In this document: positions 34,417 to 43,558 of the stretch, one piece after another
Numbering within the stretch: position 1 is the stretch's first letter
Layout of the letters: the number at the start of each line of letters is the position of its first letter
Assembly: GCA_021199275.1 (NCBI GenBank)
Contig: JAJQIJ010000024.1
Coordinates: 1-64,000, forward strand
Direction of reading: 5' to 3'
DNA length: 64,000 bases
Source: Clostridiales bacterium
Lineage (GTDB): Bacteria; Bacillota; Clostridia; Oscillospirales; Acutalibacteraceae
The notes under the pieces: generated by a model
The model's database searches: none
Told to the model about the DNA's origin: nothing
Seen by the model: the letters and a program-made list of their open reading frames with translations, nothing else
Position numbers and translations under genes: made by a program

Positions 34417-35229
34417 ATGAGCCGAAAAGCTTTAATTTTTATATCTGTGTTTATAATAGCAGACAGCGCCATTATAATTGGCGTGCAGAGCGTCCACAGC
34501 AGCTTTGAAACAGCCGAAGCCACCGCTCAAAGCACTGAAATCACCAGCGCGGGCGAAATTACCGGCAGCGGCGAAACGCCAAGCACAAGCGCCGCCGAAA
34601 GCAGTGAAGCTAAAACGCAGACAACGCAGCCGGAAAGCAAAAGCACAACCCAAAAGACAACCCAAGCAGCAGCCAAAAGCACCGCAGGCACCACAACAAC
34701 AGCGTCTCAAAATGAAAGCACAGCAAAAAGCACCACGGCTGCAACAACCACCGCTAAAGCCACAACAACAGCGCCTCAAAAGGAAAGCACAACAAAAAGC
34801 AGCGGCGCAAAAACCACCGCCGCCGAAAAAAGCACCACAGCTGTAAAAACCACCGCCGGCACATCTGCAAGCGAACAGGAAAGCTTTGACGTAACCATTT
34901 CAATAAGCTGCAAGAATGCGCTTCAATATATTTCCACCCTGCCGGGCAACGGCTATTTTCTGGAAAAAACCACATGCACGGTAAAAAACGGCACCACTGT
35001 TTTTGAACTGCTGTCAGAGGTGTGCAAAAGCAATTCAATAAGCCTGACATATCAAAACGTTTATTACATTCAGGGAATCGGCGGGCTTTATGAAAAAGAC
35101 TGCACGTCGTCAAGCGGCTGGATGTACAGGGTAAACGGCGAAAACCCGCGTATAGCTGCATACAATTACACCCTGTCTGAGGGCGATGTGGTTGAATGGT
35201 ATTATGTAACGTCTGCATCAGACAGCTGA
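34417..35229 (+). CDS. Membrane-anchored DUF4430 protein, transcobalamin C-lobe-like
   Basis: 270 residues. A short cytoplasmic start and one hydrophobic helix (~5-25) anchor it outside; ~125 residues of low-complexity Thr/Ala/Lys/Ser linker reach across the wall. Residues ~155-268 are a DUF4430 domain: FELLSEVCKSNSISL, YIQGIGGLYEKDC, SGWMYRVNGENP and LSEGDVVEWYYVTS. DUF4430 is the fold of the C-terminal beta lobe of transcobalamin and intrinsic factor. AGGGGG precedes the ATG. It is divergent from the riboswitch-controlled toroid gene, and the pair would recreate both lobes of a B12 carrier at the cell surface. Direct cobalamin binding is inferred. Confidence 0.85.
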   Translation: MSRKALIFISVFIIADSAIIIGVQSVHSSFETAEATAQSTEITSAGEITGSGETPSTSAAESSEAKTQTTQPESKSTTQKTTQAAAKSTAGTTTTASQNESTAKSTTAATTTAKATTTAPQKESTTKSSGAKTTAAEKSTTAVKTTAGTSASEQESFDVTISISCKNALQYISTLPGNGYFLEKTTCTVKNGTTVFELLSEVCKSNSISLTYQNVYYIQGIGGLYEKDCTSSSGWMYRVNGENPRIAAYNYTLSEGDVVEWYYVTSASDS

Positions 35230-35273
35230 ATTTAATGCTGTTAGGCAATCGGCGCTGTGTTAAATAAAAATTG

Positions 35274-35302
35274 CCCCGCCTGAAAAAGGCGGGGTGTTTG
35301 TT
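35274..35302 (+). terminator. Terminator of the DUF4430 gene
   Basis: CCCCGCCT (35274-35281) pairs with AGGCGGGG (35287-35294), followed by a T-rich stretch. Confidence 0.8.
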
Positions 35303-35330
35303 TGAAAGAGTTTTTCAGAAAAAGCATGGG

Positions 35331-37358
35331 TCAATTTCCGACTGCGTTTTGGAACATGTTTAAAACCGCCGCTTTAAGCCCCCTGTGTTGAGGCAGGGAA
35401 AGGGCAAAGTCGCGCTTTAAAATTTCGTCTGCCGCAGCGCGGCACAGCCTGAGCGTTTCAATGTCTGAAAGCATGTCTGCAATTTTCAGCTGCGGCAGTC
35501 CGTGCTGGCGGCTGCCGAAAAAGTCGCCCGGGCCGCGCTGCTTTAAATCTTCGTCTGCTATTTTAAAGCCGTCTGAATATTTTTTCATGACTCCAAGCCT
35601 TTCTGCTGCTGCGGCGGACTTGCTGTCTGACACAAGAATGCAATATGACGCCCTGTCGCCGCGCCCGACTCTGCCCCTTAGCTGGTGCAGCTGAGACAAG
35701 CCGAAGCGCTCTGCATTTTCAATAAGCATAACGGTGGCGTTTCTAACGTCAATGCCGACTTCAATAACAGTTGTTGAAACCAAAACCTTGATGTCGCCCT
35801 GTGCAAAGGCGCGCATGGTTTTTTCTTTATCTTTAGGTTTCATTTTTCCGTGCAGCAGGCCTATATTAATGCCCCGAAGCCCGCCCGCAGCAAGCGCTGC
35901 GGCATATTCGTTTGCAGAATGCAGTTCGCCCTGCCCCTCGTCAACAAGGGGGCAGACGATATATGCCTGTTCGCCGCGCTCAACAGCTGCACGAATAAAT
36001 TTATAAATTCTCTTATGATATGACGAATTTACAACGTCTGTTCTTATTTCACGCCTGCCCGGCGGGTATTCGTCAAGCACGCTTATGTCAAGGTCGCCGT
36101 AAATAATAAGCCCCAGCGTGCGCGGAATTGGTGTGGCGCTCATTACCAAAGTGTGCACATCTGTGCCCTTTTCGGCAAGATTGGCGCGCTGCTTTACACC
36201 AAAACGGTGCTGTTCATCTGTTATTACAAGCGCAAGGTTTTTAAATTCCACATCATTTTGAATCAGCGCGTGCGTGCCTATTGCAAGTGAAATTTCGCCA
36301 TGCATAAGCTTATCTTTGGCTTCGCGCTTTTCCTTTGCGGGCGTGCTGCCGGTGAGCAGGCAAACGGTTATGCCGGTGCCGGCAAAAAAGCGTTGAAATG
36401 TTTCATAATGCTGGCGCGCCAGCAGCTCTGTGGGCGCCATAAGAGCAGACTGAAAGCCATTTTTTGCCACGCTGTAAATTACCGCCGCCGCCACGGCGGT
36501 TTTGCCGCTGCCAACATCGCCCTGAAGCAGCCTGTTCATGGGAAAACGGCACGAAATGTCTGCAACGCACTGCGCCACCGCGCGCTTTTGGGCAGACGTC
36601 ATTTCAAACGGCAGCAGCTTTAAAAATTCGGCGCTGTAATCTGTTTTAACGCGGGGCGCCGCGTCGCTTTTCTTTTTGCCTCTAAGGGTTAAAAGCCCCA
36701 AAAGCAAAACCAATAATTCTTCAAAAATCAACCTGTGCCGCGCCTTTTCAAGACTGCCAAAGTCAGTTGGAAAATGAACCTGACGCACGGCAAAATCAAG
36801 CGGCGCAAGATTATATTGATTTAGCACGCTGCCGGGCAAAGTTTCTTCAAATGCGGGCAGGTCGTCAAGCGCGTTTTTAACCACCCTTGCTATTGCCTTT
36901 GAATTAAGCGTGCCGCTTGCGCGGTAAATTGGGTGAATGCCTGCGCCTGACTGTGCGTTTTCAAGTTCGGGCGCGCTCATTGACGCGCCGGTAAGCGTTT
37001 TTTCTATTTTGCCAAATAATATGTATTCGCGCCCCAACTGCAGCGACCCCGCAAGGTATTTATTGTTGAATAAAGTTACATGAATTATGCACTGCCCGTC
37101 TGAAAAGTCGCACTTATAAAGAGTCATGTTACGGCGCACACGGTGCTCTGCCACAGTGCTTACAAGTTTGGCCCTTACAGCCGCCTTTTCGCCGTCCGGT
37201 GCGCATTGCACAGTCATGGCGCCCGCCCAATTTTGATAATTTCGCGGGTAAAAGCACAAAAGGTCTTTAACAGTGTAAATGCCAAGCTTGGCAAACTGCT
37301 GGGCACGTTTGTCGCCCACGCCCTTTACATATTGAATATTACTTTCTAAATTAATCAT
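35331..37358 (-). CDS. recG: ATP-dependent DNA helicase RecG
   Basis: 675 residues. An N-terminal wedge domain with OB fold (VGDKRAQQFAKLGIYTVKDLLCFYPRNY to ~residue 170; given as KRAQQFAKLGIYTVKDLL and FYPRNY) is followed by superfamily-2 helicase domains: LLQGDVGSGKT (Walker A), MAPTELLARQHYE, ITDEQHRFGV (DExH), VMSATPIPRTL, and the C-terminal QLRGRVGRG and QRGPGDFFGSRQHG. It regresses stalled replication forks. The ATG 37358 is chosen because upstream codons lack similarity. The last gene of a minus-strand cluster beginning with ymdB. Confidence 0.96.
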   Translation of the reverse strand: MINLESNIQYVKGVGDKRAQQFAKLGIYTVKDLLCFYPRNYQNWAGAMTVQCAPDGEKAAVRAKLVSTVAEHRVRRNMTLYKCDFSDGQCIIHVTLFNNKYLAGSLQLGREYILFGKIEKTLTGASMSAPELENAQSGAGIHPIYRASGTLNSKAIARVVKNALDDLPAFEETLPGSVLNQYNLAPLDFAVRQVHFPTDFGSLEKARHRLIFEELLVLLLGLLTLRGKKKSDAAPRVKTDYSAEFLKLLPFEMTSAQKRAVAQCVADISCRFPMNRLLQGDVGSGKTAVAAAVIYSVAKNGFQSALMAPTELLARQHYETFQRFFAGTGITVCLLTGSTPAKEKREAKDKLMHGEISLAIGTHALIQNDVEFKNLALVITDEQHRFGVKQRANLAEKGTDVHTLVMSATPIPRTLGLIIYGDLDISVLDEYPPGRREIRTDVVNSSYHKRIYKFIRAAVERGEQAYIVCPLVDEGQGELHSANEYAAALAAGGLRGINIGLLHGKMKPKDKEKTMRAFAQGDIKVLVSTTVIEVGIDVRNATVMLIENAERFGLSQLHQLRGRVGRGDRASYCILVSDSKSAAAAERLGVMKKYSDGFKIADEDLKQRGPGDFFGSRQHGLPQLKIADMLSDIETLRLCRAAADEILKRDFALSLPQHRGLKAAVLNMFQNAVGN

Positions 37359-37560
37359 TTCACTGCACCGAATAAAAATCACTTATGGAAATGCCCCGCC
37401 GGGGGAAAGCGTTTCTGCCGCTTGCCATGTTTAATGACTTTTCAATAACTTATTGAATGTTTCAATAAAGTTTTTTAAGCGCTGCCGGAAAATGCGCGCT
37501 GCCAAAGCTTTATGTAACGGCTTTGCAGAACTTAACCCCCTGCTTGCCTGCCAAAAACAC

Positions 37561-37597
37561 AAACCCGGCTTTCTGCTGCAAAAAGCCGGGCTTTATT
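37561..37597. terminator. Terminator of fakA
   Basis: CCCGGCTTT (37564-37572) pairs with AAAGCCGGG (37582-37590), with T-rich stretches on either strand. The 37359-37560 gap also holds a partial repeat (from 37383) and no gene. Confidence 0.75.
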
Positions 37598-39255
37598 TAT
37601 TCTGCGGATATAAAATAATAGTAAACCGGCTGGCCGCCGTCAACAATGCTGATTTCAACATCGCCGCCGTATTTTGCTTTCAGCCTTTTTTCAATTTCGC
37701 CGGCTTCCGCTTCGTCAGCTTCCTGGCCGAATATTATGGTTATAAGGCTGTGCCGCCCGCGCTTAAATATTTTATCTGCGGTTTTGAAAGCTATTTCAGC
37801 CCTGTTTTTGCCCGTGAATTTTATCTTGCCGTCTGCAAGCCCCATAATTTCGCCCTTTTTAACAGCCTTACCGTCAACTTCGCTGTCTCTTGCGGCAAAT
37901 GTCATCTGCGCGGTTGAAACGTTTTCGCCCGCCACAGTCATGTTCATAAGATTTTGCTTGACATCTTCACATTCGTCAAACGCAAGCAGTGCTGAAATGC
38001 CCTGGCACACGGTTTTTGTGTGCAGCACACGGACTTCTTTACCTTCTGCCAGCGGTATTGCCTGTTCGGCAGCCATAATTATGTTTTTGTTGTTGGGCAG
38101 CACAAACACTGTTTTTGCCGGCGTGGCTTCAATTGCGCCCAAAATGTCGTCTGTAGAGGGGTTCATAGTCTGCCCGCCGCTTACAACAACGTCAGCGCCA
38201 ATATCTTTAAACAGCTCTGTCAGCCCGGCGCCCGCCGCCACGGCCACAAAGCCGTAATCGTTTACCGGCTCTGCCTTGGGCATTGGCGGCACCTTGCCGT
38301 CTTTAACGCCCACGTCTGCATTTCTGTGCTGGTAGCGCATGTTGTCTATTTTAATATTGATTAAAGGCCCGTATTTGAGCGCTTCCTGAATTACGTTGCC
38401 AGGCTCGTTTGAATGAACGTGAACTTTTATAATGTCATTGTCGTCAACCACAACAACGCAGTCGCCGATTGATTCAAGATAAGCGCGCAGGCGCAGCGGG
38501 TCTTTTCCGGCGCTGCCCTGCGACTTTTCAATTAAAAATTCAGAGCAATAGCCAAACTCAATATCGTCGCTCGCTTGGGCTACTGTTGTTTTGGCCTGCA
38601 CAGCCGGCGCTGCCGGGGCGCCGGAGTCGAGCGCCTGAATTATAACGCCGTTTCCGAAAACGCTTTCAAAACCCTGTAAAATAAGCACGAGCCCGCGCCC
38701 GCCCGCGTCAACAACGCCGGCTTTTTTTAAAACAGGCAGCTGTTCAGGTGTGTTTGCAAGGGCTTCCTTGGCGCTGATAAGCGCCGCCACGCATACCTCA
38801 ATAGGGTCATTAACACTGCCTGCCATTTCGCCGGCAGCTTCGGCAGCTTTTCTTACAACTGTAAGTATTGTTCCCTCTGTGGGCTTCATAACGGCTTTAT
38901 ATGCCGCCTGAACACCGCTGTCAAATGCCGCGGCCACTGCCTTTCCGTCTGCTTCGGCAAGGCCCTTAAACGCTTTGGCAAAGCCCCTGAAAATAAGAGA
39001 CAAAATAACGCCGCTGTTGCCCCTTGCGCCGCGCAAAAGCGCAGACGCGCAGCGCTGTGAAGCGTCTGCCAAAGTGCAGTCGTCGGCAAGCACTGCCATT
39101 TCCTTTGCCGCAGCGCCGATTGTCATGCTCATATTAGTGCCCGTGTCACCGTCCGGCACGGGAAACACATTAAGCATGTCAACAGCCTGGCGATTGTTTG
39201 CAATGTTGTTTGACGCGGAAATCACACCGTCACGAAACATCTTTCCTGTAATCAT
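37597..39255 (-). CDS. fakA: Fatty acid kinase FakA / DAK2-family protein (YloV)
   Basis: 552 residues. The N-terminal DAK2 domain (~1-200) carries the metal and ATP motifs PVPDGDTGTNM, GARGNSGVILS and DAGGRGL. The middle and C-terminal regions are the FakA-specific domains, including VVVDDNDIIKVHVHSNEPG, VSGGQTMNPSTDDIL, VLPNNKNIIMAAEQA and the final GQPVYYY. FakA phosphorylates fatty acids bound to FakB (DegV-family) proteins. A DegV protein is encoded at 44447. AAGGAG precedes the ATG. It follows the Asp23 gene by 10 nt, the usual yloU-yloV order. Confidence 0.93.
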   Translation of the reverse strand: MITGKMFRDGVISASNNIANNRQAVDMLNVFPVPDGDTGTNMSMTIGAAAKEMAVLADDCTLADASQRCASALLRGARGNSGVILSLIFRGFAKAFKGLAEADGKAVAAAFDSGVQAAYKAVMKPTEGTILTVVRKAAEAAGEMAGSVNDPIEVCVAALISAKEALANTPEQLPVLKKAGVVDAGGRGLVLILQGFESVFGNGVIIQALDSGAPAAPAVQAKTTVAQASDDIEFGYCSEFLIEKSQGSAGKDPLRLRAYLESIGDCVVVVDDNDIIKVHVHSNEPGNVIQEALKYGPLINIKIDNMRYQHRNADVGVKDGKVPPMPKAEPVNDYGFVAVAAGAGLTELFKDIGADVVVSGGQTMNPSTDDILGAIEATPAKTVFVLPNNKNIIMAAEQAIPLAEGKEVRVLHTKTVCQGISALLAFDECEDVKQNLMNMTVAGENVSTAQMTFAARDSEVDGKAVKKGEIMGLADGKIKFTGKNRAEIAFKTADKIFKRGRHSLITIIFGQEADEAEAGEIEKRLKAKYGGDVEISIVDGGQPVYYYFISAE

Positions 39256-39265
39256 AATGACTCCT

Positions 39266-39622
39266 TCAGTTTATCATATCAACAAATACATTTACCTTTG
39301 AAACCTTAAGCCCGGTGGCGGTTTCCACAGTATAGCGCACCTTGTTTTTAATGCTGTCTGCAATGGCGGAAATATTAACCCCATATGAAACGGAAATGTG
39401 CAAATCAACAGTCAGACTGCCGTTTACGCTTTTAACGGACACGCCGCGGCTCAGATTGTCTGCTTCCGCCTTGTTTTTAATAAACGATTTTATGCTTTGA
39501 ACAGGGCTTTTGTCTACCATTCCCGTAACGCCGAAGCAGGACTGGGCGGCTTTTCCCACAAGACTGGCGAAATAATTGTTTGTTATTTCAATATAGCCGT
39601 TCGGATTTTCAAATTTTACCAT
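39266..39622 (-). CDS. Asp23/Gls24 envelope-stress protein (YloU-like)
   Basis: 118 residues. ITNNYFASLVGKAAQSCFGVTGM and the later VDLHISVSYGVNISAIADSI followed by KNKVRYTVE define the DUF322/Asp23 family, small proteins that associate with the membrane through anchors and respond to wall stress. It has AGGGGG before ATG and sits directly before fakA, an arrangement conserved in Firmicutes, usually just after rpmB. Confidence 0.9.
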   Translation of the reverse strand: MVKFENPNGYIEITNNYFASLVGKAAQSCFGVTGMVDKSPVQSIKSFIKNKAEADNLSRGVSVKSVNGSLTVDLHISVSYGVNISAIADSIKNKVRYTVETATGLKVSKVNVFVDMIN

Positions 39623-39658
39623 ATATAAACCCCCTGAATTAATAGTTGCCAGCTGTTT

Positions 39659-41149
39659 TCAGCTGAAATTCCAAGCTTCAATATTTGCAAAGCAGTCTGT
39701 ATATGTTGACTGCACGTCGCCGCTCATGGCTTTTGAAAAGCAAATCATGCCCTTTCTGTAAAGCAGCGGCACATATGGCATTTCATCAATAAATTCAAGC
39801 AAAAACGCACCCAGCTCTGCGTCGCCGGAAAGGTAGCTTTCATAAGCCGCCGCCGTTTTGCTGTTTTCAAGGTCTATGCCGGCGCTTGCTGCGCCGTCTT
39901 CGTCAAAAAAAGCTGTAAGCGCCATGTCGTAAGGCAGCTTTATTTCACCAAGATATATGTCAAAATCGCCGTTTTCAATAAGCTGCAAATATTTTGAATA
40001 TGAAACAGATTTTAAAGTCACCGTGAAACCCACGGCTTCCAGCTGTTGCTTTATAAGCTTGGCGGCTGTTAACCTGTCGTCATTGTCTTTGTTGACAAGC
40101 AGCTCAAGTTTGGCAGACGAAATGCCACTGTTTGCAATTGCCTGCCTTGCAGACGCGCTGTCAGATTCTGTGCTGAAAATTTCAGTTTCGGCAAGCTCAA
40201 ACTGCGGGTTGAAAACAGATGTTGCCTCGGCAGCAAAGCTGCCGTATGCGCTTTTTACAAGCGCAGCCCTGTCAACTGCATATGAAATTGCCCGCCTTAT
40301 ATAGACGTTGCCCGTAACTTCGCCGGAACTGTTTATGCCTATATAAACAAGGTTGTTCATGTTGACAAGCTTTTTGCCGGCAGTGATTTTTTTTGATGAA
40401 TCACTGCTCAGGTCTCTAAAGGCGAAGCTTATGTTGCCTATGTTTACGGCATTGTCTATTGACGACGAGGACGTAATGTTTTCAAGATGAATTGTTGTTA
40501 TATACGGCGAAAAGCCGTTTTGGGTGTTGGCTTTAAGCACTGTTTCGCCGTTTTCCTTGTCAAAATAATATCTGCCGCTGCCCACATAAAAGCCGTTTGA
40601 ATCTTTTTGCGCTGCTGCAATGGGAAACACCAGCAGGTTGTGCGCATATGAATTGGCAAATTTAAGCGAAAAGGTAACCGTGCTTTCATCTGCAGCGCTG
40701 CAAGACGATATGCCCGATATTATATTTGACCAATAATCTGAAGATTGGGCGTTGTAAAATGAACGCACCACATCGCTTGCGGTAATTGATGTGCCGTCTG
40801 AAAACTTAATTTCGGCGTCAATAGTGATTTTAAGCGTTTTTGAGCCGGTATATTCATAGTCGCTTGCAATATTTAAAGAAGCTTTATAATTGTCGTCAAG
40901 TGTGAAAAGGCCCTCGAACACAAGCTGTTCCAAAACAATGTTGTTTTGAGATGTGCTTGTATATGGGTTAAGGCTGTCTGACTGGGTATAGCTTATTTTA
41001 AAAGTTTCATCATCTGTTTCAATTGCTTTTTGCGTGGTGGTTTGAGCCTGCGTGGTTTCGGTTTCGGCATCTTCCTGCGATGTGCTGCAAGAAGTAAAAA
41101 GGGCTGATAAGACGGCGCATGCCAAAAGAAGTGAAAGGATTTTTTTCAT
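39659..41149 (-). CDS. Extracellular solute-binding lipoprotein, family 5 (peptide/nickel type)
   Basis: 496 residues. A lipoprotein signal MKKILSLLLACAVLSALFTSC with the cysteine near residue 21 and a Thr/Gln-rich tether is followed by a family-5 binding domain: SDSLNPYTSTSQNNIVLEQ, ALVIDAEIKFSDG-type block seen as AEIKFSDGTSITASDVV, RRAISYAVDRAALV and FDIYLGEI. Ligands are usually oligopeptides, nickel or other small cargo. Its ATG overlaps the ymdB stop (ATGA), so it is translationally coupled. No permease or ATPase is nearby, making it an orphan binding protein or sensor. Confidence 0.87.
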   Translation of the reverse strand: MKKILSLLLACAVLSALFTSCSTSQEDAETETTQAQTTTQKAIETDDETFKISYTQSDSLNPYTSTSQNNIVLEQLVFEGLFTLDDNYKASLNIASDYEYTGSKTLKITIDAEIKFSDGTSITASDVVRSFYNAQSSDYWSNIISGISSCSAADESTVTFSLKFANSYAHNLLVFPIAAAQKDSNGFYVGSGRYYFDKENGETVLKANTQNGFSPYITTIHLENITSSSSIDNAVNIGNISFAFRDLSSDSSKKITAGKKLVNMNNLVYIGINSSGEVTGNVYIRRAISYAVDRAALVKSAYGSFAAEATSVFNPQFELAETEIFSTESDSASARQAIANSGISSAKLELLVNKDNDDRLTAAKLIKQQLEAVGFTVTLKSVSYSKYLQLIENGDFDIYLGEIKLPYDMALTAFFDEDGAASAGIDLENSKTAAAYESYLSGDAELGAFLLEFIDEMPYVPLLYRKGMICFSKAMSGDVQSTYTDCFANIEAWNFS

Positions 41150-41925
41150 TGCAGCCTCCTGAAGCTTTCCGCACGAACAGCCCTGCCTGTTTTATTGTCA
41201 ATTTCAAAAAAGCAACCTTCGATTACACACGGCAAATCATCACTTTTAAAAGAAACGGGCAGCGAAGTTTTAAGCTTTTTTATTACAAGTTCGGTGGAAA
41301 CGCCCAAAACGGAATCATAAACCCCTGTCATACCTAAATCTGTTATATAACCGGTGCCGCGCGGCAGCACCCTTGCGTCTGACGTTTGAACATGGGTGTG
41401 CGTGCCGAAAAGCGCAGACGCCCTGCCGTCAACATAATAACCAAGGGCGCGTTTTTCGCTGGTGGCTTCTGCATGAAAATCAATAAGAATTATATTGGCG
41501 CCCGCGTCTTTGGCCTTTGTTATCATTAAATCAGCCGTGTCAAACGGATTTTTAATGTTGTCCATAAAAACAACGCCCTGAATATTTATAACGGCGGCGA
41601 TTGCATAGCCCCTGTCAACAATTGCCATGCCGCAGCCGGGCGCGCTTTCATGGTAATTGGCAGGCCTTATAATAAACTTATTACTGTCAAGATAATCATA
41701 AATTATATTTTGCCTCAGCGCATGGTTGCCAAGCGTAATTACATCTGCGCCGCAATCAAATAAAGCCTGTGCGCTTGCCGGGTTTACGCCGTTTCCCTTG
41801 GCCGAATTTTCGCCGTTTACTATTACAAGGTCTGCTTCAAATTCAGCTTTCAGCCGCGGCAAAACCTGCCGCAGATAATTGCAGCCCGGCTGCCTGACAA
41901 CGTCGCCAATTGTAAGTATTTTCAT
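41146..41925 (-). CDS. ymdB: YmdB-family metallophosphodiesterase (TIGR00282)
   Basis: 259 residues. The metal ligands occur in IGDVVRQPG (D8), NGENSAKG (E39, N40), GNHALRQ (N67-H68), DFHAEATSEKRALGYYVDG (H150) and FGTHTHVQTSD (H175, H177), followed by the family-specific YITDLGMTG. B. subtilis YmdB hydrolyses 2',3'-cAMP and affects biofilm and sporulation decisions. First gene of a cluster with the solute-binding protein (4-nt overlap), Asp23 and fakA. Promoter at 42032-42060. Confidence 0.93.
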   Translation of the reverse strand: MKILTIGDVVRQPGCNYLRQVLPRLKAEFEADLVIVNGENSAKGNGVNPASAQALFDCGADVITLGNHALRQNIIYDYLDSNKFIIRPANYHESAPGCGMAIVDRGYAIAAVINIQGVVFMDNIKNPFDTADLMITKAKDAGANIILIDFHAEATSEKRALGYYVDGRASALFGTHTHVQTSDARVLPRGTGYITDLGMTGVYDSVLGVSTELVIKKLKTSLPVSFKSDDLPCVIEGCFFEIDNKTGRAVRAESFRRLQ

Positions 41926-42031
41926 AATTTCACCGACTGTTTCATCAAAAACAGCTTACGCCGTAACTGAACGCTGTGTTTTGAAAATTGCCAAGATAAA
42001 CCTTGCCCCGCTTACTCTTTAATGCTTAACC

Positions 42032-42060
42032 ATAATAAAATAAACAATAATCAAAAGCAA
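42032..42060 (-). promoter_or_regulatory. Promoter of the ymdB cluster
   Basis: TTGCTT (42055-42060) and TATTAT (42032-42037) on the minus strand, 17-nt spacer. Confidence 0.6.
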
Positions 42061-42154
42061 TAGTTTTCATTTCTTTTAACATAAATTTAATAACTGCCCG
42101 CTTTAAAAGCAGCCATTTTCGGCAGAGCTCGGCAAAATGTGATGCGCGCCGATT

Positions 42155-42613
42155 TTATTGTGGGTATTTCAAGTCGTCTTTAGTCCAGTCTTTAATAATT
42201 TCCAAAAACGCCCTTGCTTCCTCTTTTGCCTGCGCCAAATTATGGTCGTTGCAATTGCCGCACTCTTTAACGGTGGCGCCGGGAATCATGCCCCAAAATT
42301 CGCTTATATATTTAAAGCCGTCTTTTATAAGCTGAATGGCATAGCTGTCTGTCAGCGAACGGGTAAGAAAATAAAAGCCGGTGCGGCAGCCCATTGGGCC
42401 GAAATAAATAATGTTGTCGCCCAGACTGGTGTTTCGCACATATGTTGCAAAAATATGTTCAATGGTGTGCATCGCAGCGTTTGTCATAACAACCTCTCTG
42501 TTGGGTTCGCGCATGCGAATGTCATATGTGGTAATGTCTTCGTCAATACGACTTATGTATATGCCCTTTTTAAGCTTTGTGTGGTCTATTTGAAAGCTTG
42601 GTATTGTTTTCAT
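42155..42613 (-). CDS. luxS: S-ribosylhomocysteine lyase
   Basis: 152 residues. The zinc ligands are HTIEH (~residues 54-58) and the cysteine of GNCNDHN (~123); FGPMGCRTGFY holds the catalytic cysteine. It splits S-ribosylhomocysteine into homocysteine and DPD (AI-2 precursor), recycling homocysteine for MetH. The ATG 42613 follows GAGGAG; codons upstream in this frame lie in the phospholipase gene. It overlaps that gene by four bases (ATGA). Confidence 0.96.
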   Translation of the reverse strand: MKTIPSFQIDHTKLKKGIYISRIDEDITTYDIRMREPNREVVMTNAAMHTIEHIFATYVRNTSLGDNIIYFGPMGCRTGFYFLTRSLTDSYAIQLIKDGFKYISEFWGMIPGATVKECGNCNDHNLAQAKEEARAFLEIIKDWTKDDLKYPQ

Positions 42614-43554
42614 TTGCTTTGCTCCTCTGTTTTTAAGCCTGTTAAAAACGAAATGTTGTTTGTAATTTGTTCGCCGGGCAAGCCGCCCCGCCATGCGTCA
42701 AGCATTTGAGCGGCGTCTTTTTTTGCATATTCATATAAATCAAGAAAGCTTTCGCTGCTTTTTTTGCGCTTTTCGTTTTGCGCAAACGGCGACTCCCACC
42801 GGCGCCTTTCATAATTCATAAAGCCGCGCGCCTTTGTTAAATTATTGGTGCGAAACATTGCAGAAAGCATAAACCCGCCGGAAAACGGTGCGGCCAATGT
42901 TTGCACTGCCGCCGCGGCGGCTTTTTTCAGGCCGGTTTTATCTGCAAGCACACCCTGCGCGCGCCGGGTGTCTTTTACAGCGGTTTTCACGTCATTAACG
43001 TCAAAATGCAGCGGCGCAATTACCTTTGAAAATGCTGCGGCTGCGCCGGCGATTTCAGAAAGTTCAAAATCATTACAGCAAAACATGTTTTTTGTGTTAA
43101 AGCCCCGCGGTTTTTTTACACCCAGCTTTTCATTCAGCATAACGCTGTCAATTGAAAGTTCAACAGTATTGTGCGCGCTGGGCGGATTTTTTGGCTTTGC
43201 GGCTGCCGTTAACAAATTTTGCCTGAAATAAATATATGGGTGCGCACACCTGTCAAGCGCGTAATGCAAAATAAAGCCGCAAACATAGCTTTTTGCAATG
43301 CCCGGGCGCTTTGATGTTTTGCAATATTCAGTCATTTCGTCAAGCACACTGCCGAATGCGGCGCGGTGCACGGCAGAGCCCGCCTTTCTAAGCGGTTTCC
43401 CCCACCAAAAAGGCAATGCGCGGTGAAAAAAGAAAATGTCAGGCCCCTGTGCGCCTATAAAAAGCGCGTTTTCGTTTATTTCAAAGTCCATAGCTGACTT
43501 TAAATAAGGCAGCATGTCCGCCGCAAACAGATAGTGCGTTGCAAATGCCGGCAT
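42610..43554 (-). CDS. Zinc-dependent phospholipase C family protein
   Basis: 314 residues. The histidine-rich pattern MPAFATHYLFAADML, GAQGPDIFFFHR, HRAAFG and FILHYALDRCAHPYIY matches the ZnPLC/S1-P1 nuclease-like fold of short clostridial family members that lack a signal peptide. So it is likely cytoplasmic, and its substrate unknown. It begins 4 nt after the pseudouridine synthase gene, with AAAGGA upstream, and overlaps luxS by four bases. The luxS link recurs in my recollection of no specific system, so I draw no functional link. Confidence 0.8.
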   Translation of the reverse strand: MPAFATHYLFAADMLPYLKSAMDFEINENALFIGAQGPDIFFFHRALPFWWGKPLRKAGSAVHRAAFGSVLDEMTEYCKTSKRPGIAKSYVCGFILHYALDRCAHPYIYFRQNLLTAAAKPKNPPSAHNTVELSIDSVMLNEKLGVKKPRGFNTKNMFCCNDFELSEIAGAAAAFSKVIAPLHFDVNDVKTAVKDTRRAQGVLADKTGLKKAAAAAVQTLAAPFSGGFMLSAMFRTNNLTKARGFMNYERRRWESPFAQNEKRKKSSESFLDLYEYAKKDAAQMLDAWRGGLPGEQITNNISFLTGLKTEEQSK

Positions 43555-43558
43555 TTAA

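Noticed and set aside
34432..34779. Cysteine-rich 115-residue frame on the minus strand
   Set aside because: It is the antisense of the Thr/Ala/Lys linker in the DUF4430 gene; the repeated codons produce an artificial Cys/Gly pattern.
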